DNA of 64,000 bases from F23-D06 sp963603365 (GTDB lineage Bacteria; Bacteroidota; Bacteroidia; Bacteroidales; WCHB1-69): assembly GCA_963603365.1 (NCBI GenBank), contig CAVCMI010000001.1, positions 1 to 64,000 of the forward strand, read 5' to 3'. Made by a program: the position numbers and the translations under genes. Below the pieces are notes generated by a model. The model was given only the letters and a program-made list of their open reading frames with translations, ran no database searches and was not told the DNA's origin. Below, in pieces: positions 18,352-27,639 of the stretch (its first letter is position 1; each line of letters begins with the position of its first letter).

Positions 18352-18798
18352 ATGTCTGGAATCAACAAAGTAATCTTAGTAGGAAACTTGGGGAGAGACC
18401 CTGAGGTGCGCACCTTTGAGAACGGTGTGAAGAAAGCCTCATTCACGCTGGCCACATCGGAGACGTACAAAGACAAGAACGGCAACCGCACAGAGGTCAC
18501 AGAGTGGCACAACATTTTCTGTTGGCGCAATCTGGCGGAAGTTGCAGAGAAGTACCTTACGAAAGGCAAAATGATTTACCTTGAGGGCAAACTGCGGACG
18601 CGCAACTGGGAAGACAATGGCACGCGCCGCTACATCACAGAGATTGAAGCGAGCACGTTCACGATTCTGAGCCCCAAGGGTGCCGGAGACTCCAATGCGC
18701 CCACAGAGCAGCAAATGCCGAACAACACACTCGAGACACCTTCCGGCGACCAGTTCGAGCCATCAATGGCGGACGGCACTGACGACTTGCCGTTCTAA
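18352..18798 (+). CDS. ssb: Single-stranded DNA-binding protein
   Basis: A 148-residue SSB. The OB-fold occupies about residues 1-108 and begins MSGINKVILVGNLGRDPEVR; it includes the conserved FTLATSE, TEWHNI and YLEGKLRTR stretches. A short disordered linker leads to the acidic C-terminal tip DDLPF, which binds replication and repair partners. Length is normal for Bacteroidetes. It has its own strong promoter and a terminator immediately after, so it is a single-gene transcript. Convergent with coaE. Confidence 0.97.
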   Translation: MSGINKVILVGNLGRDPEVRTFENGVKKASFTLATSETYKDKNGNRTEVTEWHNIFCWRNLAEVAEKYLTKGKMIYLEGKLRTRNWEDNGTRRYITEIEASTFTILSPKGAGDSNAPTEQQMPNNTLETPSGDQFEPSMADGTDDLPF

Positions 18799-18824
18799 AG
18801 GACAAAAACTGTTTTGCTCAAAAC

Positions 18825-18858
18825 AAAAGGGCGCGTCACCATTGTGATGCGCCCTTTT
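18825..18858. terminator. Bidirectional terminator between ssb and coaE
   Basis: AAAAGGGCGC...TCAC pairs with GTGA...GCGCCCTTTT with a 4-nt loop. The A-run and T-run on either side let it work both ways. It overlaps the last codons of coaE. Confidence 0.8.
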
Positions 18859-19408
18859 CTGCTTCGCAGTAGGTCTCGCCCGTGCAGACGACAAGGTCAG
18901 CACGGCGGCATTTTTCTTCTTGCGGCATCTGCTTGTCCATACGCTGAAGCACTTGCTCGCGCGTGATGTCGCGATTCCTTTTCAAAACCCGCTTGATGCG
19001 GAGTTCCAACGGAGCATCGACAACAATCACTTTGTCGAAATGGACGTCAAGGCCGCGTTCAAACACGACTGCCGACTCCATCATCACTGTGTTGCCTGGC
19101 TGGCTTTCAGCCCATTGCTCAAAACGCTGCATTACCGCAGGATGCACCAGCTGCTCCAGCCGTGCCAATTGCTGCGCGTCATTGAATATGATGTCCGCCA
19201 ACGCCTGTCGGTCCACTTGCCCCGTGGCGTCAAGTATCTGCGTTCCGAACAGCGTGCACAGCTGACCCGCAAAAGCCTCGTCACGATATAGCGCCTTGGC
19301 CTCGTCATCAGCGTAAAACACCGGAATGCCCATCTGCACAAAGTGCCGGGAAAGGTAGGTCTTGCCTGTGCCGATGCCGCCTGTGAGCGCTATTCTGTAT
19401 TTGGCCAT
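18836..19408 (-). CDS. coaE: Dephospho-CoA kinase
   Basis: A 190-residue P-loop kinase that phosphorylates dephospho-CoA in the last step of coenzyme A synthesis. The Walker A motif GGIGTGKT is at residues 10-17, followed by the family's GIPVFYADDEAK region and a conserved LVHPAV. Length and start are standard. It is the last gene of a nusB-DUF1573-yajC-YbbR-coaE run, an order I recall from other Bacteroidales. Its last codons form half of the terminator shared with ssb. Confidence 0.95.
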   Translation of the reverse strand: MAKYRIALTGGIGTGKTYLSRHFVQMGIPVFYADDEAKALYRDEAFAGQLCTLFGTQILDATGQVDRQALADIIFNDAQQLARLEQLVHPAVMQRFEQWAESQPGNTVMMESAVVFERGLDVHFDKVIVVDAPLELRIKRVLKRNRDITREQVLQRMDKQMPQEEKCRRADLVVCTGETYCEAEKGASQW

Positions 19409-19477
19409 GTCTGTAAATGCTAAAGCTCTGTTTTCCTAATAATCCATTGATACCCTGAACATTGTCCGCCTCCTGTT

Positions 19478-19885
19478 TTATTGCAAATAAAAGGTGACAA
19501 CTTCCGGGGCTTCCACCGCCGCAAGTTTCGAACCGAAGTTGTGGTGCGACAGGAAGTCGCACAACTCCTTGTTAGTAAAGGTATAGACAGAAATCTTCTT
19601 CTTTGGCTGTATCAAATCCTTTACGGATATATAAAGTTCTTTGTCTTTCTTGATAAAAGCTGAAGAAAGATATTTGAGTCCTTTCTGGTTGAATGTCAGC
19701 GTCAGCACAGAGTCGGACACCGTCACCGATTCTTTTCCTTCCGGGAGATTGTAACAATGGATTTTGTAATTGTAGGTCACCCGGTAGTCCTTCGAAAAAG
19801 TGATGACGCACCATATCCCTATGGATACGAACAGGCACGCCAGAAAGGCGGCGGACGGGAATCTGATTTTCTGCCTGATGCTCAT
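19478..19885 (-). CDS. YbbR-like membrane-anchored protein
   Basis: A 135-residue protein with one N-terminal transmembrane segment (about residues 10-30, FPSAAFLACLFVSIGIW) and an extracytoplasmic domain. It is short for a YbbR/CdaR protein and has no sequence motif I can verify; the assignment rests on topology and on its place between yajC and coaE, where Bacteroidales carry a YbbR-like gene. Its start codon shares one base with the yajC stop (TAATG), so the two are translationally coupled. Confidence 0.75.
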   Translation of the reverse strand: MSIRQKIRFPSAAFLACLFVSIGIWCVITFSKDYRVTYNYKIHCYNLPEGKESVTVSDSVLTLTFNQKGLKYLSSAFIKKDKELYISVKDLIQPKKKISVYTFTNKELCDFLSHHNFGSKLAAVEAPEVVTFYLQ

Positions 19886-20244
19886 TATTTATCCTGCTTT
19901 TCTTGCTTTTTAGAGGACTTTTGGCTTTGAATCTGTGCGTCTGTAATAGAGATGGCGTTCTTGTCAACTTCGATACGAACGTCGGGAGCAACCTCTAAGA
20001 CAAAGCTGTTGGCCTTTTCGTCCGTAATCTTGCCATGGACTCCGCCGATAGTTACAACATGGTCGCCTTTTTTGAGACTGTTTCTTGCGGCTTCAATGTT
20101 TTTCTGCCTTTTCTGCTGAGGCCTGATCATAAAGAAATAGAACACGAGAATAATCAGCAGGATAAAAATGAGGCCGGAACCGCCGCCGCTGAAGAGTTTA
20201 GAGCCGCCGGAAGCTGCTTGCAACAAAGGAATCATCTGATACAT
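19885..20244 (-). CDS. yajC: Preprotein translocase subunit YajC
   Basis: A 119-residue single-pass protein that joins SecDF in the Sec translocase. After a short N-terminal part comes the transmembrane segment (ILLIILVFYFFMI) followed by the hallmark RPQQKRQKN, then the SH3-like domain with LKKGDHVVTIGGVHGKI. A charged tail rich in Ser, Lys and Gln ends the protein. It overlaps the next gene by one base and lies 48 bases after the DUF1573 lipoprotein. Confidence 0.96.
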   Translation of the reverse strand: MYQMIPLLQAASGGSKLFSGGGSGLIFILLIILVFYFFMIRPQQKRQKNIEAARNSLKKGDHVVTIGGVHGKITDEKANSFVLEVAPDVRIEVDKNAISITDAQIQSQKSSKKQEKQDK

Positions 20245-20292
20245 AATTTTCGGTTTTTGATTTGGTTATAAAAAAAGAATAATTGATATTGT

Positions 20293-20763
20293 TTATTGTT
20301 TTGAGGATGTCACATTGGCCGTGATGGACAATATTGTCTCTGCGGGATAGGTGTTGGCGCCGACTAAAATTCGTTTCATCACCTTTCCGTCCTGCGAATG
20401 CGAATCGAATGTGACCACAATCTCCCCGGACTCGCCCGGTCGGATCGGGGCTTTGGGCGGCGTTGACGTAGTGCAGCCGCAAGTGGCCTCCGAAGAGTAA
20501 ATGATAAGGTTCGACTTGCCCGTGTTCTTGAATTTGAAAGCATAGGTAAGTTTCTCGCCTTTGACCACCTCGCCGAAGTCATACGAGGTACGTTCGAATT
20601 GTATGACGGGCATTTTTTCCATTTCCTTCTTCGAAATGCCGTTGGCGGTTTGCGGAATATGCACGTCCGACACTTTGAAATCGCCCTCCTGTGCCGGTTT
20701 CTGCTTGCAGCCTGCCAGCAACAGCAGACAGAAGGTCATATAAATACAGATGTGTTTTTTCAT
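20293..20763 (-). CDS. DUF1573 lipoprotein
   Basis: A 156-residue lipoprotein. The signal peptide ends in the lipobox LLAGC, giving Cys19 as the lipidated residue. The mature part is a DUF1573 immunoglobulin-like domain with the family's FDFGEV-type strand (YDFGEVVKGE), FKFKNTGKSNL, the ATCGCTT cysteine motif and RPGESGEIVVTFDS. Function is unknown; it is exported and probably faces the periplasm. One base separates it from nusB upstream, so it belongs to the same operon. Confidence 0.92.
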   Translation of the reverse strand: MKKHICIYMTFCLLLLAGCKQKPAQEGDFKVSDVHIPQTANGISKKEMEKMPVIQFERTSYDFGEVVKGEKLTYAFKFKNTGKSNLIIYSSEATCGCTTSTPPKAPIRPGESGEIVVTFDSHSQDGKVMKRILVGANTYPAETILSITANVTSSKQ

Positions 20764-20764
20764 C

Positions 20765-21715
20765 TTATTTCTGATAAAGTCCTGTTCCTGTTTTGTTTAT
20801 TTTTCCTTGTTCTTTGAGGTCAACCAGCAGTTTGTCAAGCACTCCGTTCACAAACCCTTGGCTTTTTCCGGTGCTGTAAAGCTTGGCCAACTCTATGTAC
20901 TCGTTCATCGTAACCTTAATCGGGATGCCGGGGAATTCTACAAACTCGCAAACGGCCATCTTTATCAACAGAATATCCATGCCCGTGACGCGTTCGAGTT
21001 CCCAATTGTGCAATTTCTCCTCTATAAGGCGTTCATATTCCGCATCATGCTTTATGGTTTCAGAAAAGAGCTTCTTTATGAATCCTTCTTCATCCTGCGT
21101 ATCCTTGTAAAGCGGAAAAATCTTGTTCTCGGCGCCGGCTTTCTGCTTGAATCTTTCAATGTTCCGGTACAACATAGAGAGAGCCTCTTCATAATCATCG
21201 AGCCAATTGGTGTCTTTCTCGCTGAAGAACCAATGCATATACTCGTCAGGGGCAATCGCTTTCTCTATGATGGCGAGCACCAGTTTTCTGTCTTCATCGT
21301 AAGATCTTTCCGGATTGGCCATATAGGTTTTATACTCCTCCATCTCTTCGATGATGTGAAAAAGGCGCACTATCGCATCGGTGTCGTTAGACCAATTGAT
21401 GTGGTTGTTGGCAAACAGCCGCTTAAGCACGGTGTTGTCCTCAATCTGTTCAATCACCAGGTTCTCTACAAATTTGAGGTTCGGGTTCAAGTCTTCCTCT
21501 GTGGGGGTATGCTTGCCTTTCAGGTCTTCGAGCTTGTTTTTGCGGTAGTAGGTCAGTTCGGGGAATATCGAAAAGAACCACAGGAAAAGCGTGTAGCAAT
21601 TCCGCACTGTCTTCACCAGCGCCATCTGTGCGTTCAACGGGTCCTCAAACGGTTTCATGCTGTAGGCATAGAGGGCCTGCATCGTTTTTGTCCTTAAATA
21701 TCTTCTGCTGATCAT
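20765..21715 (-). CDS. nusB: Transcription antitermination factor NusB (long Bacteroidetes form)
   Basis: A 316-residue protein that is about twice the length of proteobacterial NusB but normal for Bacteroidetes. The N-terminus MISRRYLRTKTMQALYAY matches the NusB start (R.KA.Q.LY). The C-terminal ~130 residues carry the RNA-binding helical NusB core, with LIKMAVCEFVEFPGIPIKVTMNEYIELAK and a GKSQGFVNGVLDKL ending. NusB joins the ribosomal RNA antitermination complex with NusE (S10). It is the first gene of the operon running to coaE. Confidence 0.95.
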   Translation of the reverse strand: MISRRYLRTKTMQALYAYSMKPFEDPLNAQMALVKTVRNCYTLFLWFFSIFPELTYYRKNKLEDLKGKHTPTEEDLNPNLKFVENLVIEQIEDNTVLKRLFANNHINWSNDTDAIVRLFHIIEEMEEYKTYMANPERSYDEDRKLVLAIIEKAIAPDEYMHWFFSEKDTNWLDDYEEALSMLYRNIERFKQKAGAENKIFPLYKDTQDEEGFIKKLFSETIKHDAEYERLIEEKLHNWELERVTGMDILLIKMAVCEFVEFPGIPIKVTMNEYIELAKLYSTGKSQGFVNGVLDKLLVDLKEQGKINKTGTGLYQK

Positions 21716-21758
21716 CTGTTTCTTTTAGTGACAGGGAAACAAAAAGTGCTGCCTGATA

Positions 21759-22712
21759 TTATTTCAGCGTGAAAAAGCTTTCGCCGAGGAACTGGTCGTC
21801 GGTGAATATCTGAACCACGTATTTGCCCTTTATGGCCTTGTCGTCAGGCTCAAGGTCCCAATTGACGGTCACGTTCTGTGCCTTGTTGTCGTATTGCACC
21901 ACCGTCTTGGCGGAGTACTGCAGTCTCTGGCCGTTATGAACAAACGAGTAGCGGTCTCCGGAGCCCATGGTAAGTACTTTGCCTTTGCTTTCGCCCTCTC
22001 CGGGCACCGCGATGCGGCAATACACATTGACCGGGCCGGCATCAATGAGCGAGTTCTCTCCCAATATGAATGTGGTCTTGATGCGCTTCACGCGCGACGC
22101 CTTCTCGGTCGGCTCTTCCGTGCCTTTGTTTTTCACGACATAGCCTGCGCTACGGATGTTGTAGGCTTTGTATACGGCCGCGCCCGTGATTTTAGCGGTA
22201 AGGTCATCGTTGGACTTCTGGATGTTGGCCTTGTCTTGGCGTTCTTGCTCAAGGGTTGCCTTCACTGTCGTATTCTCCTCTTTCAGCGTTTTGTTTTCCT
22301 GATAGAGTTTATCCATCTCTTTCACATATTCTTGCGAGATGTTCTGCAGGCGCGCCAACTGGCGTTTGATCTTTTTGTAGTCTGCCTGAGACTGTATCAA
22401 TTGTTCAATCTCGGCTGCATTGGCCATAATGATGCTGTCTTTTTCACTTAGGCGGTCGGAAAGGGTGCCGTACTGTTCCTTTATCTTGGCGTGTTCAGCC
22501 AACAGGGAATCCAGTTCCGACTGCAGTTCCATCTTGCTGTTTTCCACTTTCACATACTGCTGGTTGAGCACCGGTTTGGCGAAGAAACCGAAGTACAGCG
22601 TTGTTGCAAAGAAGACTCCCGCCAAAATTCCTAAAAGTATCACCCATTTCCTGAGCGGGTTCTGTTGTTCCTGACGTGCATTCTGGCCTGAGTTGTGTGA
22701 GGTCGATTCCAT
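21759..22712 (-). CDS. Membrane-anchored coiled-coil protein of unknown function
   Basis: A 317-residue protein. One transmembrane helix lies at about residues 23-45 (WVILLGILAGVFFATTLYF). A long heptad-rich coiled coil fills about 55-175. The C-terminal ~130 residues form a beta-rich domain with no motif I recognise (KTTFILGENSLIDAG and WDLEPDDKAIKGKYVVQIF regions). The topology is a short cytoplasmic N-terminus and a large periplasmic part. Similar Bacteroidetes proteins are sometimes labelled as chromosome-partitioning proteins on coiled-coil similarity alone, which I do not accept. It lies 43 bases before nusB and may be co-transcribed. Confidence 0.8.
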   Translation of the reverse strand: MESTSHNSGQNARQEQQNPLRKWVILLGILAGVFFATTLYFGFFAKPVLNQQYVKVENSKMELQSELDSLLAEHAKIKEQYGTLSDRLSEKDSIIMANAAEIEQLIQSQADYKKIKRQLARLQNISQEYVKEMDKLYQENKTLKEENTTVKATLEQERQDKANIQKSNDDLTAKITGAAVYKAYNIRSAGYVVKNKGTEEPTEKASRVKRIKTTFILGENSLIDAGPVNVYCRIAVPGEGESKGKVLTMGSGDRYSFVHNGQRLQYSAKTVVQYDNKAQNVTVNWDLEPDDKAIKGKYVVQIFTDDQFLGESFFTLK

Positions 22713-22763
22713 ATTTACTTGTTTTTTATTCTGTGTTAAAAAATTGGGCGTGCTGTTCTGATG

Positions 22764-24416
22764 TTATATCTGAAGATATTTTGACAAATCTTTCGGGAGG
22801 TAAAAAGTCTTGTTTTTCGGCATATAGACGATGACCGAAGAGAGTTCTATCTTCCGGTTCTCCTTGCGGCTTTTGAGATATACACAGTTGTCGAAGCTGT
22901 AGGCAGTAAGGGTGCAGTTTTTTCCTTTCACGGTGAGTTTGTATTGTGCTGGTGCAAGACTGTCTGTTTTCATCTCAAAGCCTTTGAATACCTCGTGGTG
23001 AGGGGCATAGATTCTTTCGGTCAGGATCGGCAGTGAGTCTTGAAGCCCGATCTGGCGGCACAGATACCGGTGCATCTGCACGTTCGTCACGCAGCCCGAA
23101 AGAGCCTCGCCGTGCGGGTGGTACATGGCAAAGAACACATTTTCGCCCGTATGCCCGAACGTAGTGAATCCAAAGTAAGTGCGGCCGTACAGGAGCTGCG
23201 AGAGCATCCGTGAGAGCGTGAGGTTGTCTTTTCGCTGTGCCTTGGGATATTTTGATTGTTTATAGTCGCTTGCCGCCTGCAAATAATCGATGTCAGCCTC
23301 GTTTGGGGTGATGTTGTAATACTTTTCAAACATTGCGGGCCACTCCGAGGGCTGAGCCGTTTTCATCATCTCTGCCATTGTCCATAGCGAAAGGGAGTAA
23401 TGGTCAACGGGCGACATCAGCTGTTGGAGTGACAGTTTGTCATAGTTGCGGTTTGAGCGAGCATTGCCTAAAGTGATGGCGCTGTTGCCGTGGTCGGGCA
23501 GGATGACCACGAGGGTTTGCCCGTCGCGGCGCGCAAAGTCGAGCGCCACGCCGCAAGCCTCATCAAAAGCCAGAAAGTCGGTAATGGCCGCTTTGGCATC
23601 GTTGTCGTGTGCTGCCCAATCTATCTTGCTGCCTTCCACCATCAGGAAAAAGCCGTTCGGGTTTTGAGACAACGCCCCGATGGCTTTGGCCGTCATCTCG
23701 GAGAGAGAAGGCAGGCGCGACGTGTCTCGTTCCATCTCATAGGGCAAACATTCGGGTTCAAAAAGAGCCCAGAACGGGGCTTTCGTAAAAGTGCGCATCT
23801 GCTGCATATCGTCCAAAGCCACCGTATAGCCCTCGCTTTCCAGAAAGGCACGGTTGGCAGAATCAAGGTACTTGACGCCGCCGCCAATCAAAACGTCAAC
23901 CTTATTATGTACCATCTGCGGGACAATGAGGTCGTAACGGCTGCGTTTAGAGGAATGAGCGGCGCAATCGGCCGGGGTGGCGTGCGGGAACTCACAGGTG
24001 AACACCAAGCCGGTTGACTTATGAAGCAACTGTTTGGAAGCCTCCAGCAGCGTTGCCAGCGGCTGGTATGCCTTGGCTGCATCTATGGGCACAAGGTCGT
24101 GGTCGGTTTTCACGGGGTATACAGACACGAAGGAGGTCTGAGACGGCTGCCCTGTCATATAGCAGGATGTGGTAGGGGCAGAGTCGCCAATAGGCGCGTC
24201 TGACGAGTGGGTGCGGACCAAACCTCTGAAATATGGGTCCATACACAGCTCTTTATGCGAAGAATCAAGATAGGTTTGATACCACCGTGCCGCCGACACA
24301 AGGCTTGTAGAGGTGCCGTCCGGAATCATAACAATGACATTTTTGACGGGAACAGGCTGCGCTATAATTGCCAATGCCGTCATTATCAAAATGTTAAAAA
24401 GAACGGTTCTTTTCAT
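22764..24416 (-). CDS. Secreted alkaline phosphatase
   Basis: A 550-residue periplasmic or surface phosphatase of the PhoA superfamily. A signal peptide spans about residues 1-20. Metal ligand Asp33 lies in IPDGTS, and the nucleophile region is DSAPTTS with Ser79 as the phosphorylated residue. EGSKIDWAAHDND and ILPDHGNS give further zinc ligands, and FTTFGHTGENV supplies the late histidine. It releases inorganic phosphate from monoesters. No PhoB box was recognised; a Bacteroidetes promoter precedes it. Confidence 0.93.
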   Translation of the reverse strand: MKRTVLFNILIMTALAIIAQPVPVKNVIVMIPDGTSTSLVSAARWYQTYLDSSHKELCMDPYFRGLVRTHSSDAPIGDSAPTTSCYMTGQPSQTSFVSVYPVKTDHDLVPIDAAKAYQPLATLLEASKQLLHKSTGLVFTCEFPHATPADCAAHSSKRSRYDLIVPQMVHNKVDVLIGGGVKYLDSANRAFLESEGYTVALDDMQQMRTFTKAPFWALFEPECLPYEMERDTSRLPSLSEMTAKAIGALSQNPNGFFLMVEGSKIDWAAHDNDAKAAITDFLAFDEACGVALDFARRDGQTLVVILPDHGNSAITLGNARSNRNYDKLSLQQLMSPVDHYSLSLWTMAEMMKTAQPSEWPAMFEKYYNITPNEADIDYLQAASDYKQSKYPKAQRKDNLTLSRMLSQLLYGRTYFGFTTFGHTGENVFFAMYHPHGEALSGCVTNVQMHRYLCRQIGLQDSLPILTERIYAPHHEVFKGFEMKTDSLAPAQYKLTVKGKNCTLTAYSFDNCVYLKSRKENRKIELSSVIVYMPKNKTFYLPKDLSKYLQI

Positions 24417-24438
24417 TTTTACACACGTTATGAGAAGG

Positions 24439-24446
24439 CAAAAGTA
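24439..24446 (-). promoter_or_regulatory. Alkaline phosphatase promoter (-7 TACTTTTG)
   Basis: TACTTTTGCC on the minus strand, about 22 bases before the start codon at 24416. Confidence 0.55.
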
Positions 24447-24486
24447 CTAAAATAGTAGAGACACGCCATTGCTTGGAAAACTTTTA

Positions 24487-24494
24487 TATCTTTG
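24487..24494 (+). promoter_or_regulatory. gpsA promoter (-7 TATCTTTG)
   Basis: TATCTTTGCG on the plus strand, 30 bases before the first gpsA ATG. It is back to back with the alkaline phosphatase promoter. Confidence 0.6.
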
Positions 24495-24524
24495 CGCCCT
24501 TAAAAAATGTGAAAAAACATTTTC

Positions 24525-25571
24525 ATGACAACTCAAGATTTTTTACCCGTAGTTCGTCGGAGCAAGAAAACCCGCATGCGCTACCGCGTAGCGGTGATAG
24601 GGAGCGGAAGTTGGGCTACCGCCATCATCAAGATTATCTCGTCAAATCTGGAGCACATCCATTGGTGGGTTCGTGACGAGGAGGCGGCAGAAAGCATTGT
24701 GCAGTATGGCCATAACCCCAAATACTTGAGTTCTGTTTTCATAAACCCGGAAGACGTGCGCGTCACTTCCAACATCCGGGCGGTAGTTTCAAGGGCAGAC
24801 TACGTCATCATCGTCACGCCGTCGGCATACCTGCACCAGACACTGATCCCGCTGCAGCGCAGCCAACTTCACAAACGCAAGATTATCCTTGCCGTCAAAG
24901 GCATCGTGCCGGAAACCATGCAGCTGATCAGCGACTATATGCAGACACAGTTCAAGATTCCCGTCGAGAACATGTCTATCATCAGCGGCCCGTCGCATGC
25001 CGAAGAAATCGCACAAGAGAAGTTCACATTCCTGACCGCAGCCTCTGTCAACCAAGAACTTGCCAAAACCGTGGCCAGTTTCTTTACAAACCGCTACTGC
25101 CGTACCTCCGTGTCAAACGACATGATGGGCGCCGAATTGTCCATTGTGCTGAAGAACATCTACGCGCTCGGCGCCGGCATCTACAGCGGCTTGGGCTATG
25201 GCGACAATTTCATTGCCGCATACGTGGCCAACTGCGTGAAGGAAATGAAGAGCTTTGTCTCGAAAATCTACCCCAACGAGAACCGGCACATTTCCGATTC
25301 CGTATATTTGGGCGACTTGCTCGTAACGGCCTACTCCACCTACAGCCGCAACCGTCTTTTCGGCATTATGATCGGGCACGGGCTCTCGGTGCGCGTGTCG
25401 CTGCTGGAACTCCGCATGGTGTCAGAGGGCTATACGGCCTGCCGCTGCGTGCACGAAATCAACAAGAAGTATCTGGCTGACATTCCGATTGTGGAAACCA
25501 TTTACGGCATTCTCTATGAAAACAACAACGTTTCCTCGGAAATGAAACGTATTGCCGAACATTTCGTATGA
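24525..25571 (+). CDS. gpsA: Glycerol-3-phosphate dehydrogenase [NAD(P)+]
   Basis: A 348-residue enzyme that reduces dihydroxyacetone phosphate to glycerol 3-phosphate for phospholipid synthesis. The Rossmann motif VIGSGSWATA follows an N-terminal stretch; then come the conserved NPKYL, VKGIVPET, ISGPSHAEEIA and the catalytic-lysine region AELSIVLKNIYALGAGI. The ATG at 24525 adds 17 residues before the more typical start MRYRVAVIG at 24576; both fit the promoter, so the exact start is open. The stop overlaps the next gene by 4 bases. Confidence 0.92.
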   Translation: MTTQDFLPVVRRSKKTRMRYRVAVIGSGSWATAIIKIISSNLEHIHWWVRDEEAAESIVQYGHNPKYLSSVFINPEDVRVTSNIRAVVSRADYVIIVTPSAYLHQTLIPLQRSQLHKRKIILAVKGIVPETMQLISDYMQTQFKIPVENMSIISGPSHAEEIAQEKFTFLTAASVNQELAKTVASFFTNRYCRTSVSNDMMGAELSIVLKNIYALGAGIYSGLGYGDNFIAAYVANCVKEMKSFVSKIYPNENRHISDSVYLGDLLVTAYSTYSRNRLFGIMIGHGLSVRVSLLELRMVSEGYTACRCVHEINKKYLADIPIVETIYGILYENNNVSSEMKRIAEHFV

Positions 25572-26512
25572 TCTGTTTCGTCAGGCACCAGGACATTGAC
25601 CCGGCAAAATGGGATTCGACGGTTCTGTCCTCGCGGTTCTCGTCACTGCTGGCTACTTTTGAATATATAAACGCCTTGACCGCAGACTCTGGTTGGGATG
25701 CCTTGATAGAAGACGACTATGCTGCCGTCATGCCGCTGCCGCGCCGTAAAAAGTTGGGCGTTCCTTACATCTACACCCCGTTTTTCATTTCCGGACTCGG
25801 CATCTTTTCGCCCAAGTCTGTCGATTCCCGCAAAACCTTGGCGTTCTTCCACGCCATACCTCACACATTCAGACAGGTTGACCTTATTCTGAACACAGAA
25901 AACGACACTTCGTTGTTGGAAACAGACATTCTGCAGGGCGTGTCGCACCGGCTGAACCTGCTGCCGCCATACCCTACCCTTTCCCAGTCTTTTTCTCAAA
26001 ACACGAAAAGAAACATCAAGACGGCACAACGACATTTGCTTTCCATAACCGACAATCCTGACATTCTGGAGCACACCATCAACCTGTTCCGGAAATACCG
26101 TGGACAAAGCAAGTCTGTCAATTTCAGAAACCGCGACTATGAGACATTGCGCAAAACCGCCTTGATGTTGCACAAGGCGGGCGCACTCGACCTGCGCGGC
26201 GCCTTAACCCCAACAGGTGAACTGGCTGCAGGCGCGCTGTTTTTGAAAGAACCCCACCGCACCCTTTTCTGGTTTTCAGGACGCGACGGGAGTCTGTCGT
26301 CTTCGTGTCCTATGTTTTTCATTCTTAATGAATACATTAAAGAAAATGCCGGTAAAGACCTCGTCCTCGACTTTAACGGTTCGTCTGATGAGAATGTGGC
26401 GCGGCTATACCGCAGTTTCGGGGGAATGCCCTATCAGATACCTATGATTCATTACTCCGCGCCTTGGGCTGGACAGTGGGTCGTGAAACTGTACCGGAAA
26501 CTGAAAGGCTAA
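25568..26512 (+). CDS. GNAT/FemAB-like acyltransferase family protein
   Basis: A 314-residue protein with no signal peptide. It has the look of the FemAB/BioF2-like GNAT fold: an aromatic-rich N-terminal half (YIYTPFF), a basic helix SQNTKRNIKTAQR in the middle, and a C-terminal acetyl-CoA-binding-like half with GALFLKEPHRTLFWFSGRDG and a late LDFNGSSDENVARLYRSFGG. The last resembles the D.....N......K.FG ending of peptidoglycan- and lipid-modifying members. Substrate is unknown. Its start overlaps the gpsA stop (ATGA), so the two are co-translated. It ends in a 4-base convergent overlap with the next gene. Confidence 0.75.
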   Translation: MICFVRHQDIDPAKWDSTVLSSRFSSLLATFEYINALTADSGWDALIEDDYAAVMPLPRRKKLGVPYIYTPFFISGLGIFSPKSVDSRKTLAFFHAIPHTFRQVDLILNTENDTSLLETDILQGVSHRLNLLPPYPTLSQSFSQNTKRNIKTAQRHLLSITDNPDILEHTINLFRKYRGQSKSVNFRNRDYETLRKTALMLHKAGALDLRGALTPTGELAAGALFLKEPHRTLFWFSGRDGSLSSSCPMFFILNEYIKENAGKDLVLDFNGSSDENVARLYRSFGGMPYQIPMIHYSAPWAGQWVVKLYRKLKG

Positions 26513-27633
26513 AAGCGCACAGGCTGTATTTCATTGTCCACCACTTCCAGAAAATGGACATTCACATTCTCGTAGCCGCCCGACGGACGCTTGTCAAAAC
26601 TAAGCGGATAGACTAACGGCACCGTTTTAACCCGATCAAGGTCTTTGTCGTGCATGACAAAGTCGATGAAAAAACGCGTCACGTCATAACCCTGAAACGC
26701 AAAATTGTCGAGTGTGGGCGGGGCGCTGAACCGCGTCTTGTACCTGTCGATGAACAACAGCGTGGCCTCATCGTTCAGATCCACATAACAATCTGAGAAA
26801 AAATGGATGTTCAGGCGCGAAAAATAACCCACGTCGTATGTATTGGAAGAGAGCCATTCTTCGGGCACTACCAAAACATATTTGCCCGAAAACGATCCGT
26901 AAAGCAGTGCGTCTGAAAGCATAAGCATACGGGCGGGGTTATTGCTGAAAGTGACGACGAAACTTCTGCTTTCAGGCTTCATGGCGGCAATCAACTGGCT
27001 TTTGTTATCCACGGCAATATATTCAATCCCTCTTTCTTTCAGATAACGGGCATAGCAATCATATTCACGGTTTGTGGCGGACGAATCAGACATCAGAATG
27101 ATCTGCGAATCGGGAAACTGTTCGGCTATATAGGCCAATATGGCAGGGCGGTTGTCGCAAGCGGGTGTCAGCTTGAACACATATTCGTTGTCTTTCAGAA
27201 TATCTGTTCTTGTCGTAAAAGGGTTGACAATCGGTATTTTGTACTGTTTGGCATAGCGGGCAGCCACGGCAAATGCCTTGCTGAAAAACGGGCCTATTAT
27301 CACGTCAACGTCCCGCATCAGAGACTCATCTTCCATAATGCTCGTCAAATGGTTCACATCTTCCGTAACATCGCGCACCACCACACGCAAGGGAGCGTCA
27401 TTGTTTTTTGAATACTCGTCAAGTGCCACCTGAGCGCCGGCCCAGAAACCCATCAACCTGAAAGCGGGGATATTACGTATGTCGTCGCAGTCGCGGAGAG
27501 ACGAAACGTTGAGACCCGTATAATCTTTTGAGTAAAAAGGAATCAGGAACAGAATCGTCTTTTGATGCTCTTGGGCAACAAGAGAGCAACAAAACAAAAC
27601 AAGCAGCAGAGAAATTGACATTCTTTTCATCAT
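26509..27633 (-). CDS. Periplasmic type 1 binding-protein-like (Peripla_BP_6) protein
   Basis: A 374-residue exported protein. The signal peptide ends around residue 20 (CCSLVAQ). The mature part has the two-lobed layout of branched-chain amino-acid/receptor-type binding proteins: GFWAGAQVALDEY, DVIIGPFFSKAFAVAARYAK, IPIVNPFTT and later FAFQGYDVTRFF. No ABC permease genes are nearby, so transport is doubtful. It sits 6 bases after rodA and is probably in the same transcript, which hints at an envelope role. Its stop overlaps that of the convergent acyltransferase-like gene. Confidence 0.8.
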   Translation of the reverse strand: MMKRMSISLLLVLFCCSLVAQEHQKTILFLIPFYSKDYTGLNVSSLRDCDDIRNIPAFRLMGFWAGAQVALDEYSKNNDAPLRVVVRDVTEDVNHLTSIMEDESLMRDVDVIIGPFFSKAFAVAARYAKQYKIPIVNPFTTRTDILKDNEYVFKLTPACDNRPAILAYIAEQFPDSQIILMSDSSATNREYDCYARYLKERGIEYIAVDNKSQLIAAMKPESRSFVVTFSNNPARMLMLSDALLYGSFSGKYVLVVPEEWLSSNTYDVGYFSRLNIHFFSDCYVDLNDEATLLFIDRYKTRFSAPPTLDNFAFQGYDVTRFFIDFVMHDKDLDRVKTVPLVYPLSFDKRPSGGYENVNVHFLEVVDNEIQPVRF

Positions 27634-27639
27634 ACACTA

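Noticed and set aside
26509..26512. Overlapping convergent stop codons
   Set aside because: A 4-base convergent overlap is neat but common in compact genomes; no special function is implied.
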